Made by a program: the position numbers and the translations under genes. Below the pieces are notes generated by a model that saw only the letters and a program-made list of their open reading frames with translations, did not search any database and was not told the DNA's origin. 42,585 bases of DNA from positions 1-42,585 of the forward strand of contig JAITFQ010000001.1 in NCBI GenBank assembly GCA_031281225.1, in the 5' to 3' direction. Positions within the stretch are counted from its first letter, which is position 1. Each line of letters starts with the position of its first letter. Origin of the DNA: Chitinispirillales bacterium. Its GTDB lineage: Bacteria > Fibrobacterota > Chitinivibrionia > Chitinivibrionales > Chitinispirillaceae. Below are positions 14,520 to 24,319 of this stretch, piece by piece.

Positions 14520-16420
14520 TGCCATTTATACAATCGTTATACAACACAAATTTTTTAGAGTACGCGTCCTACGTGATAAAGGACAGGGCGATTCCGCATG
14601 TCGACGACGGCCTCAAGCCCGTGCAGCGCCGCATTATGCACACGCTTTTCAGGGCCGACGACGGCAAGTTTCACAAGGTGGCCAACATCGTCGGCGAGTG
14701 CATGAAGTTCCACCCGCACGGCGACGCGTCGATAGGCGACGCGCTTGTCAACCTCTCGAACAAGGACCTGTTTATCGACAAGCAGGGCAATTTCGGCAAT
14801 ATTTTTACCGGCGACCCCGCCGCCGCCGCGCGCTATATCGAGTGCCGCCTGTCGCCGCTCGCGCGGGAGACGATGTTCAACCCGGAGATTACGGAGTTCG
14901 TCGACTCCTACGACGGCCGCAATCAGGAACCCGTCACGCTGCCGGCAAAACTCCCCGTACTCCTCGCGCTGGGCGCGGAGGGGATCGCCGTGGGGATGTC
15001 GACAAAAATTCTGCCCCACAATTTAATAGAGTTATTAGAAGCGCAAACCGCTTACCTGCGCGGTGAAAAATTTATCGTCTACCCCGATTTTCCAACGGGC
15101 GGATTCGCCGACATCTCCGAATACGGCGACGGCAACGGCAAGGTGCTTCTGCGGGCAAAGCTCGACACAAGCGACCCCAAGCGCATCGTCATCCGTGAGC
15201 TGCCGTTCGGCTCGACCACCGAATCGATCATCGCGTCGATGGAGACCGCGACCCGCAGGGGTAAACTGAAAATCGCGAGCATCAACGACTTTACGGCGGA
15301 GAATGTGGAGATCGAAATAAAACTCGCGCGCGGGATACACACGCAGGACACCGTGGACGCGCTCTACGCATTTACGGATTGCGAATCGTCGGTAACCGTC
15401 CACATGACAGTTATAACAACGGCGGACGGCGTCGACAAGCCGGTGGTAATGACGGCGTCTCAGGTCGTCAAGCACAATTCCGACAGGCTCGTGGAGATAC
15501 TCAAAGCGGAGCTCAAGCTTGAAGAACAGAAACTCAGAGATAAACTCCACGCGAAAACGCTTGAACAGATTTTTATCGAGAACCGCGTCTACAAAAAGAT
15601 TGAGGAAAAAACAACAGTAGAAACCGTCGTGCAGGCCGTGCTCGACGGTTTAGAGCCGTTTCAATCCCAGATCAAGCGTGAAGTGACGAAAGATGATGTC
15701 GACACGCTGTTAAAAATCCCCATCAGGCGCATATCTCTCTATGACATAAACCGCGCGAAAAAAGAGATGAAAGAGATTGCGGACCGGTTAAAAGAGATAA
15801 AAAAAGCGTTGGGCGCGATTATCGATTACACGATAGATTTTTTGGAAAAAATCATCGAAAAATACCGCCCCCACTACCCGCGCCGCACGGAGCTTATATC
15901 GTTCAAAAAGGTTGACGTGCGCGAGGCGGCGCAGCGGAATCTTAAATTGCGGTATGACAAGGATACCGGCTACCTCGGCCACGAAGTAAACGGCAACGCG
16001 CTCTTCGACGTTTCCCCCTACGACCGGATATTGGTAATAAGAAAAACCGGCGCCTACTCGGTGATAGACGCCCCCGATAAATTGTTCGTCGACAAGGGGA
16101 TGCTGCACTGCGGCCTTGTCGATAAGGACCTGGTATTCAGCGCAATTTACAGAGACGAGCAAACACGGTTTCCGTACATCAAGCGGTTCAAGGTCGAGCA
16201 ATTTATCCTGAACAAAGGCTATACTCTGGTACCCGAAAACTGCACGCTGCTGAGACTGACAACCGACCCCGAAGCCGCGGTGACGATAGAGTATAAACCA
16301 AAGCCGCGCCTGAAAGTGCTGGAAGAAAGTTTTAACGTAAAAGACTTCCTCGTCAAGGGTATAAAAGCCGGCGGCGTGCGGCTGGCAAGCAAGGAGATGA
16401 AGAGCCTGCGGATGAGCTGA
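14519..16420 (+). CDS. parC: DNA topoisomerase IV subunit A (ParC), short C-terminal domain
   Basis: The DNA-cutting subunit of topoisomerase IV. The 633 residues open with the winged-helix breakage-reunion domain (ASYVIKDRAIPHVDDGLKPV, then FHPHGDASIGDAL). The catalytic tyrosine is Tyr106 in AAARYIECRLS. The tower and coiled-coil regions follow (about 300-460; KEMKEIADRLKEIKKALGAI). The C-terminal part (about 470-633) is short and lacks room for the full six-blade pinwheel of E. coli ParC or GyrA; the segment RILVIRKTGAYSV and KLFVDKGMLHC fits Bacteroidota-type ParC. No GyrA-box was seen. ATG 14519 overlaps the parE stop by one base. Confidence 0.92.
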   Translation: MPFIQSLYNTNFLEYASYVIKDRAIPHVDDGLKPVQRRIMHTLFRADDGKFHKVANIVGECMKFHPHGDASIGDALVNLSNKDLFIDKQGNFGNIFTGDPAAAARYIECRLSPLARETMFNPEITEFVDSYDGRNQEPVTLPAKLPVLLALGAEGIAVGMSTKILPHNLIELLEAQTAYLRGEKFIVYPDFPTGGFADISEYGDGNGKVLLRAKLDTSDPKRIVIRELPFGSTTESIIASMETATRRGKLKIASINDFTAENVEIEIKLARGIHTQDTVDALYAFTDCESSVTVHMTVITTADGVDKPVVMTASQVVKHNSDRLVEILKAELKLEEQKLRDKLHAKTLEQIFIENRVYKKIEEKTTVETVVQAVLDGLEPFQSQIKREVTKDDVDTLLKIPIRRISLYDINRAKKEMKEIADRLKEIKKALGAIIDYTIDFLEKIIEKYRPHYPRRTELISFKKVDVREAAQRNLKLRYDKDTGYLGHEVNGNALFDVSPYDRILVIRKTGAYSVIDAPDKLFVDKGMLHCGLVDKDLVFSAIYRDEQTRFPYIKRFKVEQFILNKGYTLVPENCTLLRLTTDPEAAVTIEYKPKPRLKVLEESFNVKDFLVKGIKAGGVRLASKEMKSLRMS

Positions 16421-16481
16421 TTGAAAGCACTGCGATTTACATTATTGTTGTTCGTGTATATTTGCAAGGGGTAAAGTCCAA

Positions 16482-16976
16482 TTACCACATCTGAACCGAA
16501 TTCTGTATCACCTTCTCCACCAGGTTCTTAACGGCTTTCTCCCGCCCCGCCTGCTCGTCCTCCGTTTGAAAATTATACACGCCTTCGCCCGATACCGTTC
16601 CCTTAAAAATCACTTCCTCCCTCCTGTTGTCGAAAAACTCAACTTCCGCGGTTATCTGCACGATGTACTGCTCCACCTGCACGTCCGCGCTTCCCGCGCC
16701 GAATGTGTGCGGGCGGTTTGCGTAGCGGGTTATCGTTCCGCTGATGGTGGCGTCGGCGTCGCGGTTCGCGGGGCGCAGCTGGCTTCTTAAAAGTTCGTTC
16801 GAAAGCTCGGCGGTGACTTCGTCCTCTATCCCGGGTTCGAGAGTGTTGTTTACGAATATCGGGATCTCCACCGTTTTGATGTGGGAGGGGAGGGTGGAGC
16901 CGCTGAAAGAGTAGATGCCGCAGCCGGTCAGAAACAGGGGCAGCATTGTCAGTATATATATGATAATACCCTGCAT
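16482..16976 (-). CDS. lptE: LptE-like LPS-assembly lipoprotein
   Basis: A 164-residue lipoprotein that would plug the LptD barrel at the outer membrane during LPS export. The signal peptide ends in the lipobox LTGC (Cys19). After it, GIYSFSGSTLPSHIKTVEIP and the NNTLEPGIEDEVTAEL segment are the LptE pattern of the FCB group. The C-terminal half alternates beta strands (VQVEQYIVQITAEVEFFDN) with a final helix. An AAGGA RBS precedes ATG. It lies 65 bases downstream of the dinG-like gene on the same strand and may be co-transcribed with it. Its 3' end faces parC across 61 bases with no clear terminator. Confidence 0.85.
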   Translation of the reverse strand: MQGIIIYILTMLPLFLTGCGIYSFSGSTLPSHIKTVEIPIFVNNTLEPGIEDEVTAELSNELLRSQLRPANRDADATISGTITRYANRPHTFGAGSADVQVEQYIVQITAEVEFFDNRREEVIFKGTVSGEGVYNFQTEDEQAGREKAVKNLVEKVIQNSVQMW

Positions 16977-17041
16977 AAATTCATCCTTTTTTTTGTGAGT
17001 ATACGATGTGTGTCAACGTATTTACACGTGGATACAATGGG

Positions 17042-20000
17042 TTATGGTGATTCTTCAAACGGTACATATTTTATATCAGGGCCGGAAATATTTGTTTCCG
17101 GTTTGTTAAGCGGCGATTCAAAAAATCCGCGCATCGTTTCAATCATTCCGTCGATAGTTCCAAACTCATTTAGCCGGCTGTCGATTGACCGCGAAAATTG
17201 TTTACCGTACCCTTTTGTGACGATACGGTTATCAAGCACGATGAGCGCGCCCCTGTCGGTCGCGGAGCGGATTAGACGCCCTGCGCCCTGGCGGAATTTT
17301 ATTATCGCCTCGGGGACGGAGTACGAGAAAAACGAGCTTCCGTAGAGCGCTTCCATCCGCTGGCCCAGCGCCTGCGTGAGCGGGTGGGTGGGGACGGGGA
17401 ATGGGAGGCGCGGGATGACGACGGCCTCGCACGCCTCGCCCGGCGCGTCTACCCCTTCCCAAAAGGAATCGGTGCCCAGGAGTATCATGCCGGTTTGCGA
17501 CTTAAACTGTTCGAGCATCGAGTTTCTGTTGCCGCCGAGGCCCTGCGCGAGCAGGTTGTTTCTGTCTACGTCGGGGCGCGATGTCAGGAGCGTGTAGACG
17601 TTGTTCAGCATGGCGTTTGACGTGAACAGGGCAAGGGTGTTTTTGCCGAGGCGCGAGTGTATGGCGGCGATCGTGTCGGCGGCGAACTGCGCGAACGCGG
17701 GGTTATCCGGTTCGGGGCAATCTCTAAAAGCGCCAAAGAGCGTCTGGTTCGCGCTGTATGGGCTTGGCAGGACGATGGATTCGGTCCTTTCGGCAAACGG
17801 TTCTAACCCTGCCGCGCGTTTGAAATAATCGGTTGAGCCTTGGGTTGCTAATGTCGCCGACGTGAACACCACCCCGCCCGCGCACCGTTCCCAGATTTTG
17901 GCGAGCAGTTCGCTGATGTCGAGCGGAACGCCGCAGAGTTTTATCCATTTTTTCTCACGGCTGCCCTCAACCCAGAAAACGTGGTCTTCCGTTTTGGCGG
18001 CGGTGAGGTATTGCAGGTCTGCCCGCAGCTGCGACGTTTGCTCGGCGCACGCTTGCGTCTCTTCACGCAGTTCTTCGACCTTATTTTTGTCGCCCACGGT
18101 TGACAGTATTTGCCTGAAACGGTGGAAAGTGTCTTGCAGGTCGCTGAGGGCTATGTCAAAAATTGCCGGTTCGCACAGACGTTCTAACGATTCTTTGTTT
18201 ACGGGTATCTGGTAGTCGGCCTTGGAATCGGGGTCGGCTGACAATGCCCATCTGTCAAGCTCGCTCAACAAATCCTGTGCGCGTTTCCGTATGTGTTTTA
18301 GATGGTTTTTTATATCTTTTTCAAACGTGACGGCATCGGGCAAATCCTTATATATTGACGCGGAGTGCATCAGGTTTTGCAGTTTGTCTACAAACGCCGT
18401 AGTCCGGTTTGTGTCAAGCTCGGTGCGCAGGTGCTGGTGCCCGCTTGATTCGAGGTGGTGCGCTTCGTCGAATATGATTGAGCCTACCGCGCCGAGGAAC
18501 GAATTTTCCGAGCACACGTCCGAGTAGAACAGCGCGTGGTTGATCACCACGATGTGCGATGTTTGCGCGAGCTGCCGCGCCCTGTTCAGGAAGCAGCCGC
18601 TGTGATACGGGCACCGCCGCCCTGCGCAGTCCTGGCTGTCGGCCGATATCATGTTCCATGTCTTGAAAAACCACTTGGGATTAAAAAACGTCTGCTCCTC
18701 GATATCGCCCGATTCTGTGGTCTGCGACCATACGACAAGCGGCAGTACGGCGTTGCGTTCGCGCGGGGAGAGGTTGCCCATTTCGCCCCGCAGCAGCTTG
18801 TAGAACCGGCTGCGGCACAGATAGTTGTTTCTCCCCTTGAGTTTTGTATAGCGCAATTCCCCCCCGCAAAGCGCGGCGGCCGCGGGGAGATCGTTTGACA
18901 TTAGCTGGTCTTGCAGATTGCGCGTATGGGTTGATATTATCACCCTGCAATTATTTTTGAGCGCGTGCAGCGCCGCGGGCACGAGGTAGGCGAGCGATTT
19001 GCCTGTGCCCGTCCCGGCTTCGGCTACGAGTATCCCGCTGTCGTTGAGCGCGTCCGTAACACCGCGCGCCATCTGTTTCTGTGCCGGGCGCGGCTCGAAA
19101 TTAGCGTTAACATCGCGGATATTTCCACCGCCCGAAAAAATCTTTTCGACCTGCGCGGCGTCAATCTTGGCAAACCGCTCCGGCGTGTCGATTTTTGGCG
19201 GCTGTCCCGAGGTCGGCGCGCCGCTTTTCAGATTGACCCCGTAGCGGGCCCCTCCCAAACTTTTTACCGCCAGCGTCTTAAACAGCGACGCCGGCGCGAA
19301 AGCCGCGAGCGCCTGGCGTATGTCGAGCGGCTGTTCGCAGAATCTCGGTATAAGCAGTACCGCCGCCTCGCCCGACGCTTTCGCGTCATACAATGCCCGG
19401 TGCGCGTTGTCGAGCGTCACCGACAGCACGCCGCACACGTGCTTGAGCGAAAACCGCCCCGCGTGTTGAAGCAGCACGCGGGAGAGCAGCGCGGTGTCTA
19501 TAATCTGCGGCGAAATATTGGGAAACGCGGTGCGTTTCAGTTCCTCGTTGATAAACGTCAAATCAAACTCGGTCTGATGCCCGCAGACCGGCAGCGTCCC
19601 GATAAATTCCAAAAGCCGCGCGGCGATATCCGCGAATCCCGGGGCGGATTTTATGTCGTCGTTTGTGATGTTGGTCAGCCGCGTTATATGGTCGGGTATG
19701 GGGACGCCCGCGTTGATAAAAGTGGAAAACTCGGCCTCCGGCTTGCCGTTAACAAACCGAATCGCCCCCACCTCAATCACGCGGTCATTCTTAAAATCCA
19801 GCCCGGTGGTCTCCACGTCAATCGCTACGAAGTCCGGGATTTTTATTGTGGGCGGCGGTGATGGTGATGATGGTGATGACGGTGTTGGCGTTGCAGGCGC
19901 CGGCTGAATATTTTTTCTATCGTTCTGATGCGTCCGCCCGCCCTCTTTACCGCGTACAGCCCCGCCTTTCTTCCCGCCGTCCATCTTTCTGGTTTCAGCG

Positions 20001-20050
20001 ATAAGTTCTTTTTTTTTGTCGTCGGGTATCAGGTCAAATAGTTTGGGCAT
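17042..20050 (-). CDS. dinG: DinG-family helicase with N-terminal DnaQ-like exonuclease domain
   Basis: A 1002-residue XPD/DinG-type 5'-3' DNA helicase. Residues 1-70 are a charged leader and a Pro/Ser/Thr-rich linker. Residues about 72-240 form a DEDDh exonuclease (FVAIDVETTGL with Asp78 and Glu80, HQTEFDLTFINEEL, HRALYDAKASG). The helicase part has Walker A EAGTGTGKSLAYL, four Cys fitting a 4Fe-4S site (NNYLCRSRFYKLL; DCAGRRCPYHSGC), the DEAH box IIFDEAHHLE and motif VI QGAGRLIRS. The exonuclease fusion is the layout of Gram-positive DinG, whereas E. coli DinG lacks it. Likely role: clearing R-loops, D-loops or stalled forks. The RBS before ATG is weak. Confidence 0.92.
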   Translation of the reverse strand: MPKLFDLIPDDKKKELIAETRKMDGGKKGGAVRGKEGGRTHQNDRKNIQPAPATPTPSSPSSPSPPPTIKIPDFVAIDVETTGLDFKNDRVIEVGAIRFVNGKPEAEFSTFINAGVPIPDHITRLTNITNDDIKSAPGFADIAARLLEFIGTLPVCGHQTEFDLTFINEELKRTAFPNISPQIIDTALLSRVLLQHAGRFSLKHVCGVLSVTLDNAHRALYDAKASGEAAVLLIPRFCEQPLDIRQALAAFAPASLFKTLAVKSLGGARYGVNLKSGAPTSGQPPKIDTPERFAKIDAAQVEKIFSGGGNIRDVNANFEPRPAQKQMARGVTDALNDSGILVAEAGTGTGKSLAYLVPAALHALKNNCRVIISTHTRNLQDQLMSNDLPAAAALCGGELRYTKLKGRNNYLCRSRFYKLLRGEMGNLSPRERNAVLPLVVWSQTTESGDIEEQTFFNPKWFFKTWNMISADSQDCAGRRCPYHSGCFLNRARQLAQTSHIVVINHALFYSDVCSENSFLGAVGSIIFDEAHHLESSGHQHLRTELDTNRTTAFVDKLQNLMHSASIYKDLPDAVTFEKDIKNHLKHIRKRAQDLLSELDRWALSADPDSKADYQIPVNKESLERLCEPAIFDIALSDLQDTFHRFRQILSTVGDKNKVEELREETQACAEQTSQLRADLQYLTAAKTEDHVFWVEGSREKKWIKLCGVPLDISELLAKIWERCAGGVVFTSATLATQGSTDYFKRAAGLEPFAERTESIVLPSPYSANQTLFGAFRDCPEPDNPAFAQFAADTIAAIHSRLGKNTLALFTSNAMLNNVYTLLTSRPDVDRNNLLAQGLGGNRNSMLEQFKSQTGMILLGTDSFWEGVDAPGEACEAVVIPRLPFPVPTHPLTQALGQRMEALYGSSFFSYSVPEAIIKFRQGAGRLIRSATDRGALIVLDNRIVTKGYGKQFSRSIDSRLNEFGTIDGMIETMRGFFESPLNKPETNISGPDIKYVPFEESP

Positions 20051-20110
20051 ATATAAAACTTTTCTTTACTGTACATCAATCAACTATAAAATATACATTA
20101 TGCCATCTAA

Positions 20111-20305
20111 CTATTCACCAATAAAAATCAATATTTTTCGAGACTGCCCCCCTATCCCCCGCTCCAAATCACCATCCGAAAGCAGCGGTATCAATTCCTG
20201 AATCTCGTCAATGCTCCTATCCCACCACTTGAACGCCAGCAAAAGCTCAATCAATTCATCGTCAAACCGCTTGCGCACAAGCCCTGCCGGATTACCGGCT
20301 ACCCA
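20111..20305 (-). pseudogene. C-terminal remnant of a CatB/Vat-type hexapeptide acetyltransferase
   Basis: On the minus strand, an open frame reads VAGNPAGLVRKRFDDELIEL, then LLAFKWWDRSIDEI, and ends at the TAG at 20111-20113. GNPA-x-x-[IV]-[RK]-K-R-F-x-x-x-x-I-x-x-L-L-x-x-K-W-W-D is the typical end of xenobiotic/CatB-type acetyltransferases. A stop codon (20306-20308) closes the frame upstream. The left-handed beta-helix repeats that should come before are absent, so only the last third or less of the gene remains. The surrounding gap (20051-20382) shows no other gene. Confidence 0.75.
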
Positions 20306-20382
20306 TTATAAATATAATTTCCGCGCACAGCGGTATATGATTGATTTGGAAAATACACGTGTCAGTATGTATATTCGTATTG

Positions 20383-23277
20383 ATGAAAATGCTAAAAAAG
20401 TTCTCCGTCATCCTCACCCTAAGCCTCCTGTTCAGCACGGGGGCGGTTTTTCTTTTGGACCGCGTCTCCGTGCGGTTCGTCAACCGTATTGAGAATGTGA
20501 CCTACGACTGGCGCTACCGTCTCAGATACCAGGGCACGGGCGACATGGAGTTTCCCGACTATGGGATATATATTGTAGATATCGACGAGCGCAGTATGGA
20601 GAAGTTAGGGTCATACTGGGGCTGGGACCGCGGGTATCAGGCCAGAATGGTGGACGCCCTTTCCCGGCGCTTTCCGGCGGCGATTGTTTTTGACGTGTTG
20701 TTTTATGGCCGCGAGGATGAGATACGCTATCGGCGTTTCGCGCAGGTTTTGAATGACGCGATTAGCGGCGACTCCGTGCTTTTTGCCCATTCGGACGCGC
20801 TCAATGAGCGGCTTGCTCTGGCGGTCAATTATGACGTGCAGTTTGAGGAGGCTATCGCCCGCAGCGGGCGGGTGACGCTTGGGGTGTCGCTCGACGATGT
20901 TGAAAACTACCGCGGCGTCGTTTCCCAGATTGCCCACCGCATGGACATGGACTGGCACAATTCCCTCAACCCGGCGTCGACGCTTGTTTTCCCCGATTCG
21001 CTGCTTGCGCGGATCAGGCAGAGGAAGAGCATTATCGACGGCATATATCCCGAAAACGCGCGGGCGGCGCGGGATATAGGGCACTTGAATGTGATCGACG
21101 GCGTTGTGAGGAGCATGCCGCTTTTTTACCGCTTCGGTGATTTTTCGCCTCTGTACCTGCCTGTCAGCATACGGGTCGCCGCCACGCTTTTCGGCACACC
21201 GAACGACGAGATTGTTTTCCGGCCGGGGCAATATATTGACATCGGCAAACCGTTCAAGATTTTCAAGGATTCCGTCGGGCGCCCGAGTTTCTCCTACCCC
21301 GATTTTACCGAGGCGCAGTTCAGAATGCTCATGGCCGCAGCCGGCAACATCGCGGAACTTGAAGAGGAGCAGCGGTTTGACGTTTCTTCCTATACCGCAA
21401 TCTACCGTGATAGCGGCGGGCAAGCGGCTTTGGAAACTCGGACCGGCAAACTTTCGCACCAGCTCACCATGCAGCTTTTGCGCGGCAATATCTGGGAACT
21501 TGACAATATGGGAATCGACGACGAGAAGGAGCTCGGCGGCGGTTATACGGTTTTGCGCGATTCCGAAACCGATTGGGAGATATTTTCCGGCAGCGAAAAT
21601 TTCTGGCTGACCGCGCTCGATATCAAAACATTCGCGGCCCTCGCGCCGGAGGAGTTGGAATTTGAACTCGGGGAGGACGGCAATAGAAAACTGCTTACAT
21701 TTGATTTTTGGGTCAGGCGGGAGGGCGGCGTTTTGGTTTCGGCGCTTCCCGTGCTTCGCGGCGCTACGCTCGACGAACTGCTTGGCGGCGGGCCTAAAAT
21801 TCTGGAATATATCCCGCACGGCGGCCGCCGCGATTTCGGCAGGCCGGCGAAAATCCCCCTGCGCCGCGGCAACCGGCATATTATAACGTATTTCGGCCCG
21901 CGGACAAAACCGTTTCCGTATTTCAGTTTTTACGATATAATGGAAAACAACGTGAATGAGATGATGGAGGGGAAAATTTTTATTGTCGGCTCGGCCTCCC
22001 CCGCCCTGTTTGATATAAAATCCGCCCCGCACGACAGGGATTTTCCCGCGGTTGAGATTCACGCGTCGCTGCTCAACTCTATTTTCACCGACACCTATGT
22101 GCGACGCCTGGCCGACCAGCACCATCTTTTATTGCTGATTATTATCGGCTTTATCGCCGCCCTCGTCGGTTTTTTAACCAAGCCGCTTTTGGGCATACTA
22201 ATCGCCGCCGGATTAATCTTTGCCTACTCGGTCGCCGCCTTTCGCGTTTTCAACCTGTTGCTAATCTGGATAGAGATGGTGCGCCCGATAATCGCCATCA
22301 CCCTGACGTTTACAACGGTGATGGTCTACCGCTACGTTACCGAGGAGAGAAACAGAAAATTTTTACAGAGCACGTTCAAGCAATACCTCTCCCCCGAACT
22401 CATCGACATGATGTACACGCAGAAGCAAAAACCAAAACTTGGGGGCGACGAGGGGACGCACACCGCGTTTTTTACCGATATTGAAGGTTTTTCAACTTTC
22501 TCCGAGAAATTAGGCTCGCCCACCAAGTTAGTCGAACTCTTGAACGAATACCTGACCGCGATGACCGACATCCTGCTGTCGCACAGAGGCACGCTTGACA
22601 AATACGTGGGCGACGCAATAATAGCGTTTTACGGCGCGCCGATGTACACCCCCGACCACGCGGCCCAAGCCTGCCGCACCGCGCTCGACATGCAGCGCAA
22701 GCTTGGCGAACTGCGCGGAAAATGGCGCGGCGAGGGGGACAAATGGCCGGAGATCGTCCATTGCATGAGGATGAGAATCGGAATCAACACCGGCGCGATT
22801 ACCACCGGAAACATGGGGTCGGCAATGCGGATGAACTACACAATGATGGGCGACTCGGTAAACCTCGCGGCAAGGCTTGAAAGCGCGGCGAAGCATTACG
22901 GAGTGTCTACCATGATAAGCGGCTATACATACGACATGATTAAGGATAGTTTTGAAACGCGCAAACTCGACGTGATAACCGTCGTCGGGAAATCTGAACC
23001 GGTCGCCATTTATGAACTTTTGGGGCAAAAAAATGAACTGACGGAAGAGGTCTCCGCCATGTTAAAAATTTACAACGAGGGGATAGATCATTATTACAAC
23101 CGAAATTGGGGCGACGCTTTGAGTTGCTTTGTTGAATCCGGCGGGATGGAGCCTAATAAAAAAACGGCGCCGGAGAAGCCGACGCCGTCGAAACGGTTTG
23201 AGGATATGTGCAAGAGATACATTGACAATCCGCCCGGCGCCGATTGGGACGGGGTTAACAGGCTGACATCAAAATAA
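20383..23277 (+). CDS. CHASE2-domain adenylate/guanylate cyclase (class III)
   Basis: A membrane-bound class III nucleotide cyclase. One N-terminal membrane segment is followed by a large periplasmic CHASE2 sensor domain (about 35-590), three membrane segments (about 600-665) and the cytosolic catalytic domain (about 680-880). Catalytic features: AFFTDIEGFS (first metal Asp699), LDKYVGDAIIAFYG (second Asp744) and YTMMGDSVNLAARLE with the transition-state Asn and Arg. A tail of about 75 residues follows. I chose ATG 20383; the reading can extend to TTG 20341, but no RBS supports either. The CHASE2 part is longer than usual, with an extra acidic segment at about 330-470. Whether it makes cAMP or cGMP cannot be decided by eye. 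Its 3' end is 4 bases from potD's. Confidence 0.9.
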   Translation: MKMLKKFSVILTLSLLFSTGAVFLLDRVSVRFVNRIENVTYDWRYRLRYQGTGDMEFPDYGIYIVDIDERSMEKLGSYWGWDRGYQARMVDALSRRFPAAIVFDVLFYGREDEIRYRRFAQVLNDAISGDSVLFAHSDALNERLALAVNYDVQFEEAIARSGRVTLGVSLDDVENYRGVVSQIAHRMDMDWHNSLNPASTLVFPDSLLARIRQRKSIIDGIYPENARAARDIGHLNVIDGVVRSMPLFYRFGDFSPLYLPVSIRVAATLFGTPNDEIVFRPGQYIDIGKPFKIFKDSVGRPSFSYPDFTEAQFRMLMAAAGNIAELEEEQRFDVSSYTAIYRDSGGQAALETRTGKLSHQLTMQLLRGNIWELDNMGIDDEKELGGGYTVLRDSETDWEIFSGSENFWLTALDIKTFAALAPEELEFELGEDGNRKLLTFDFWVRREGGVLVSALPVLRGATLDELLGGGPKILEYIPHGGRRDFGRPAKIPLRRGNRHIITYFGPRTKPFPYFSFYDIMENNVNEMMEGKIFIVGSASPALFDIKSAPHDRDFPAVEIHASLLNSIFTDTYVRRLADQHHLLLLIIIGFIAALVGFLTKPLLGILIAAGLIFAYSVAAFRVFNLLLIWIEMVRPIIAITLTFTTVMVYRYVTEERNRKFLQSTFKQYLSPELIDMMYTQKQKPKLGGDEGTHTAFFTDIEGFSTFSEKLGSPTKLVELLNEYLTAMTDILLSHRGTLDKYVGDAIIAFYGAPMYTPDHAAQACRTALDMQRKLGELRGKWRGEGDKWPEIVHCMRMRIGINTGAITTGNMGSAMRMNYTMMGDSVNLAARLESAAKHYGVSTMISGYTYDMIKDSFETRKLDVITVVGKSEPVAIYELLGQKNELTEEVSAMLKIYNEGIDHYYNRNWGDALSCFVESGGMEPNKKTAPEKPTPSKRFEDMCKRYIDNPPGADWDGVNRLTSK

Positions 23278-23281
23278 AATG

Positions 23282-24319
23282 TTACCGGCCTATGCGGATC
23301 TCCTGCCAAATCCGGTTGTACATTTCCAAGTGTTCCCCCAAATCCTCCTTGAACTCCGAGTCCGCCATATCTTCAATCTGATAGTGCGGCGTGACCGTCA
23401 TGTGTGCGCGGGCGGGGATGTTTACGGACGGCAGTTCAAAATAGTCCATTATCTTCGCGTAGACTTCGGGTTCGTGGATGTAGTTTATGAACTTGTACGC
23501 CGCGTCAATATTTCTCGCGTCTTTCAAAATTACCATGTTGTCCATGTACACGGGGCCGCCCTCCTTAGGGACGAAAAACACTGTGTTTGCCCGCATATTG
23601 TCGTCAATTTCCAAAAACACGTTTTCGGCGTACCCGTGCACAGCCCAAAACTCGCCGGCGGCAAAACCTTTGCCGAACGCTTCGGCGTCAAACTTAACGG
23701 CGCCCTTTTTCCACTCCAAAACCACCGCCTTGGCCTCTTCAAGCTCCGCCGGATTTTTTGAATTGAGTGAGTACCCGAGCGTCCGCAGGGCTGCGCCCAA
23801 TACTTCCCGCATGTCGTCGAGCAGCGTAAAGCGGCCTCTGAGGGCGGGGTTTTCAAATATCCTCCAACTCTTCTCAAACTCAGGGACGCGCGCCGTATTG
23901 ACGCTTATGCCGGCCATCCCCATCGCGTACGGCACGCTGAACCTTGAACCGGGGTCGAATGTGAGCCGCGGAAGTATCTCCGGGTCGATATTCGAGAAGT
24001 TCGGTATGCGGCTTTTGTCGATCTCTTGCAACATCCCTTCGTTACGCATTATGGATGTAAAGTCCCCCGACGGGAACACAAGGTCGTAGCGGGAACCGCC
24101 GCCGACTTTCAGTTTGGCGTACATCTCTTCGTTTGAGGCGTACATATCGTAGATGACCTTAATCCCGTACCGTTTTTGGAAATCTTCCAATACTTCGTCG
24201 GGGATGTAGTAGGTCCAGTTGTAGATATACAATCTGGGTTTTTGCGGCCCGCAGTTGAAGACAGCAAGCGCGGCGACAGCGATTACGACGATTGCGGCAA
24301 TGCAAATAATTTTTTTCAT
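23282..24319 (-). CDS. potD: Spermidine/putrescine ABC transporter substrate-binding protein (PotD)
   Basis: The 345-residue periplasmic binding protein of the polyamine importer. An N-terminal hydrophobic signal (about 4-21) ends in FNC, a weak lipobox, so it is probably a lipoprotein. The mature protein begins in typical PotD fashion (LYIYNWTYYIPDEVLEDFQK) and shows DLVFPSGD, then VPYAMGMAGISVNT, and a C-terminal YKFINYIHEPE segment. The start is ATG 24319, which has GGGAGG five bases upstream; a longer reading to 24331 would begin within this RBS. It follows potC after a gap of 96 bases, longer than the other gaps of this operon, and may be made in larger amounts. Confidence 0.92.
   Translation of the reverse strand: MKKIICIAAIVVIAVAALAVFNCGPQKPRLYIYNWTYYIPDEVLEDFQKRYGIKVIYDMYASNEEMYAKLKVGGGSRYDLVFPSGDFTSIMRNEGMLQEIDKSRIPNFSNIDPEILPRLTFDPGSRFSVPYAMGMAGISVNTARVPEFEKSWRIFENPALRGRFTLLDDMREVLGAALRTLGYSLNSKNPAELEEAKAVVLEWKKGAVKFDAEAFGKGFAAGEFWAVHGYAENVFLEIDDNMRANTVFFVPKEGGPVYMDNMVILKDARNIDAAYKFINYIHEPEVYAKIMDYFELPSVNIPARAHMTVTPHYQIEDMADSEFKEDLGEHLEMYNRIWQEIRIGR

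Noticed and set aside
20611-22125. 504-codon open frame on the minus strand inside the cyclase gene
   Set aside because: It is antisense to clear CHASE2 coding sequence; its Arg/His/Val-rich product has no recognisable domain. GC-rich third positions explain the openness.
23159-23192. Possible terminator hairpin inside the 3' end of the cyclase gene
   Set aside because: Stem is short (about 6 bp) and loop long; lies in coding sequence and lacks a T-run.
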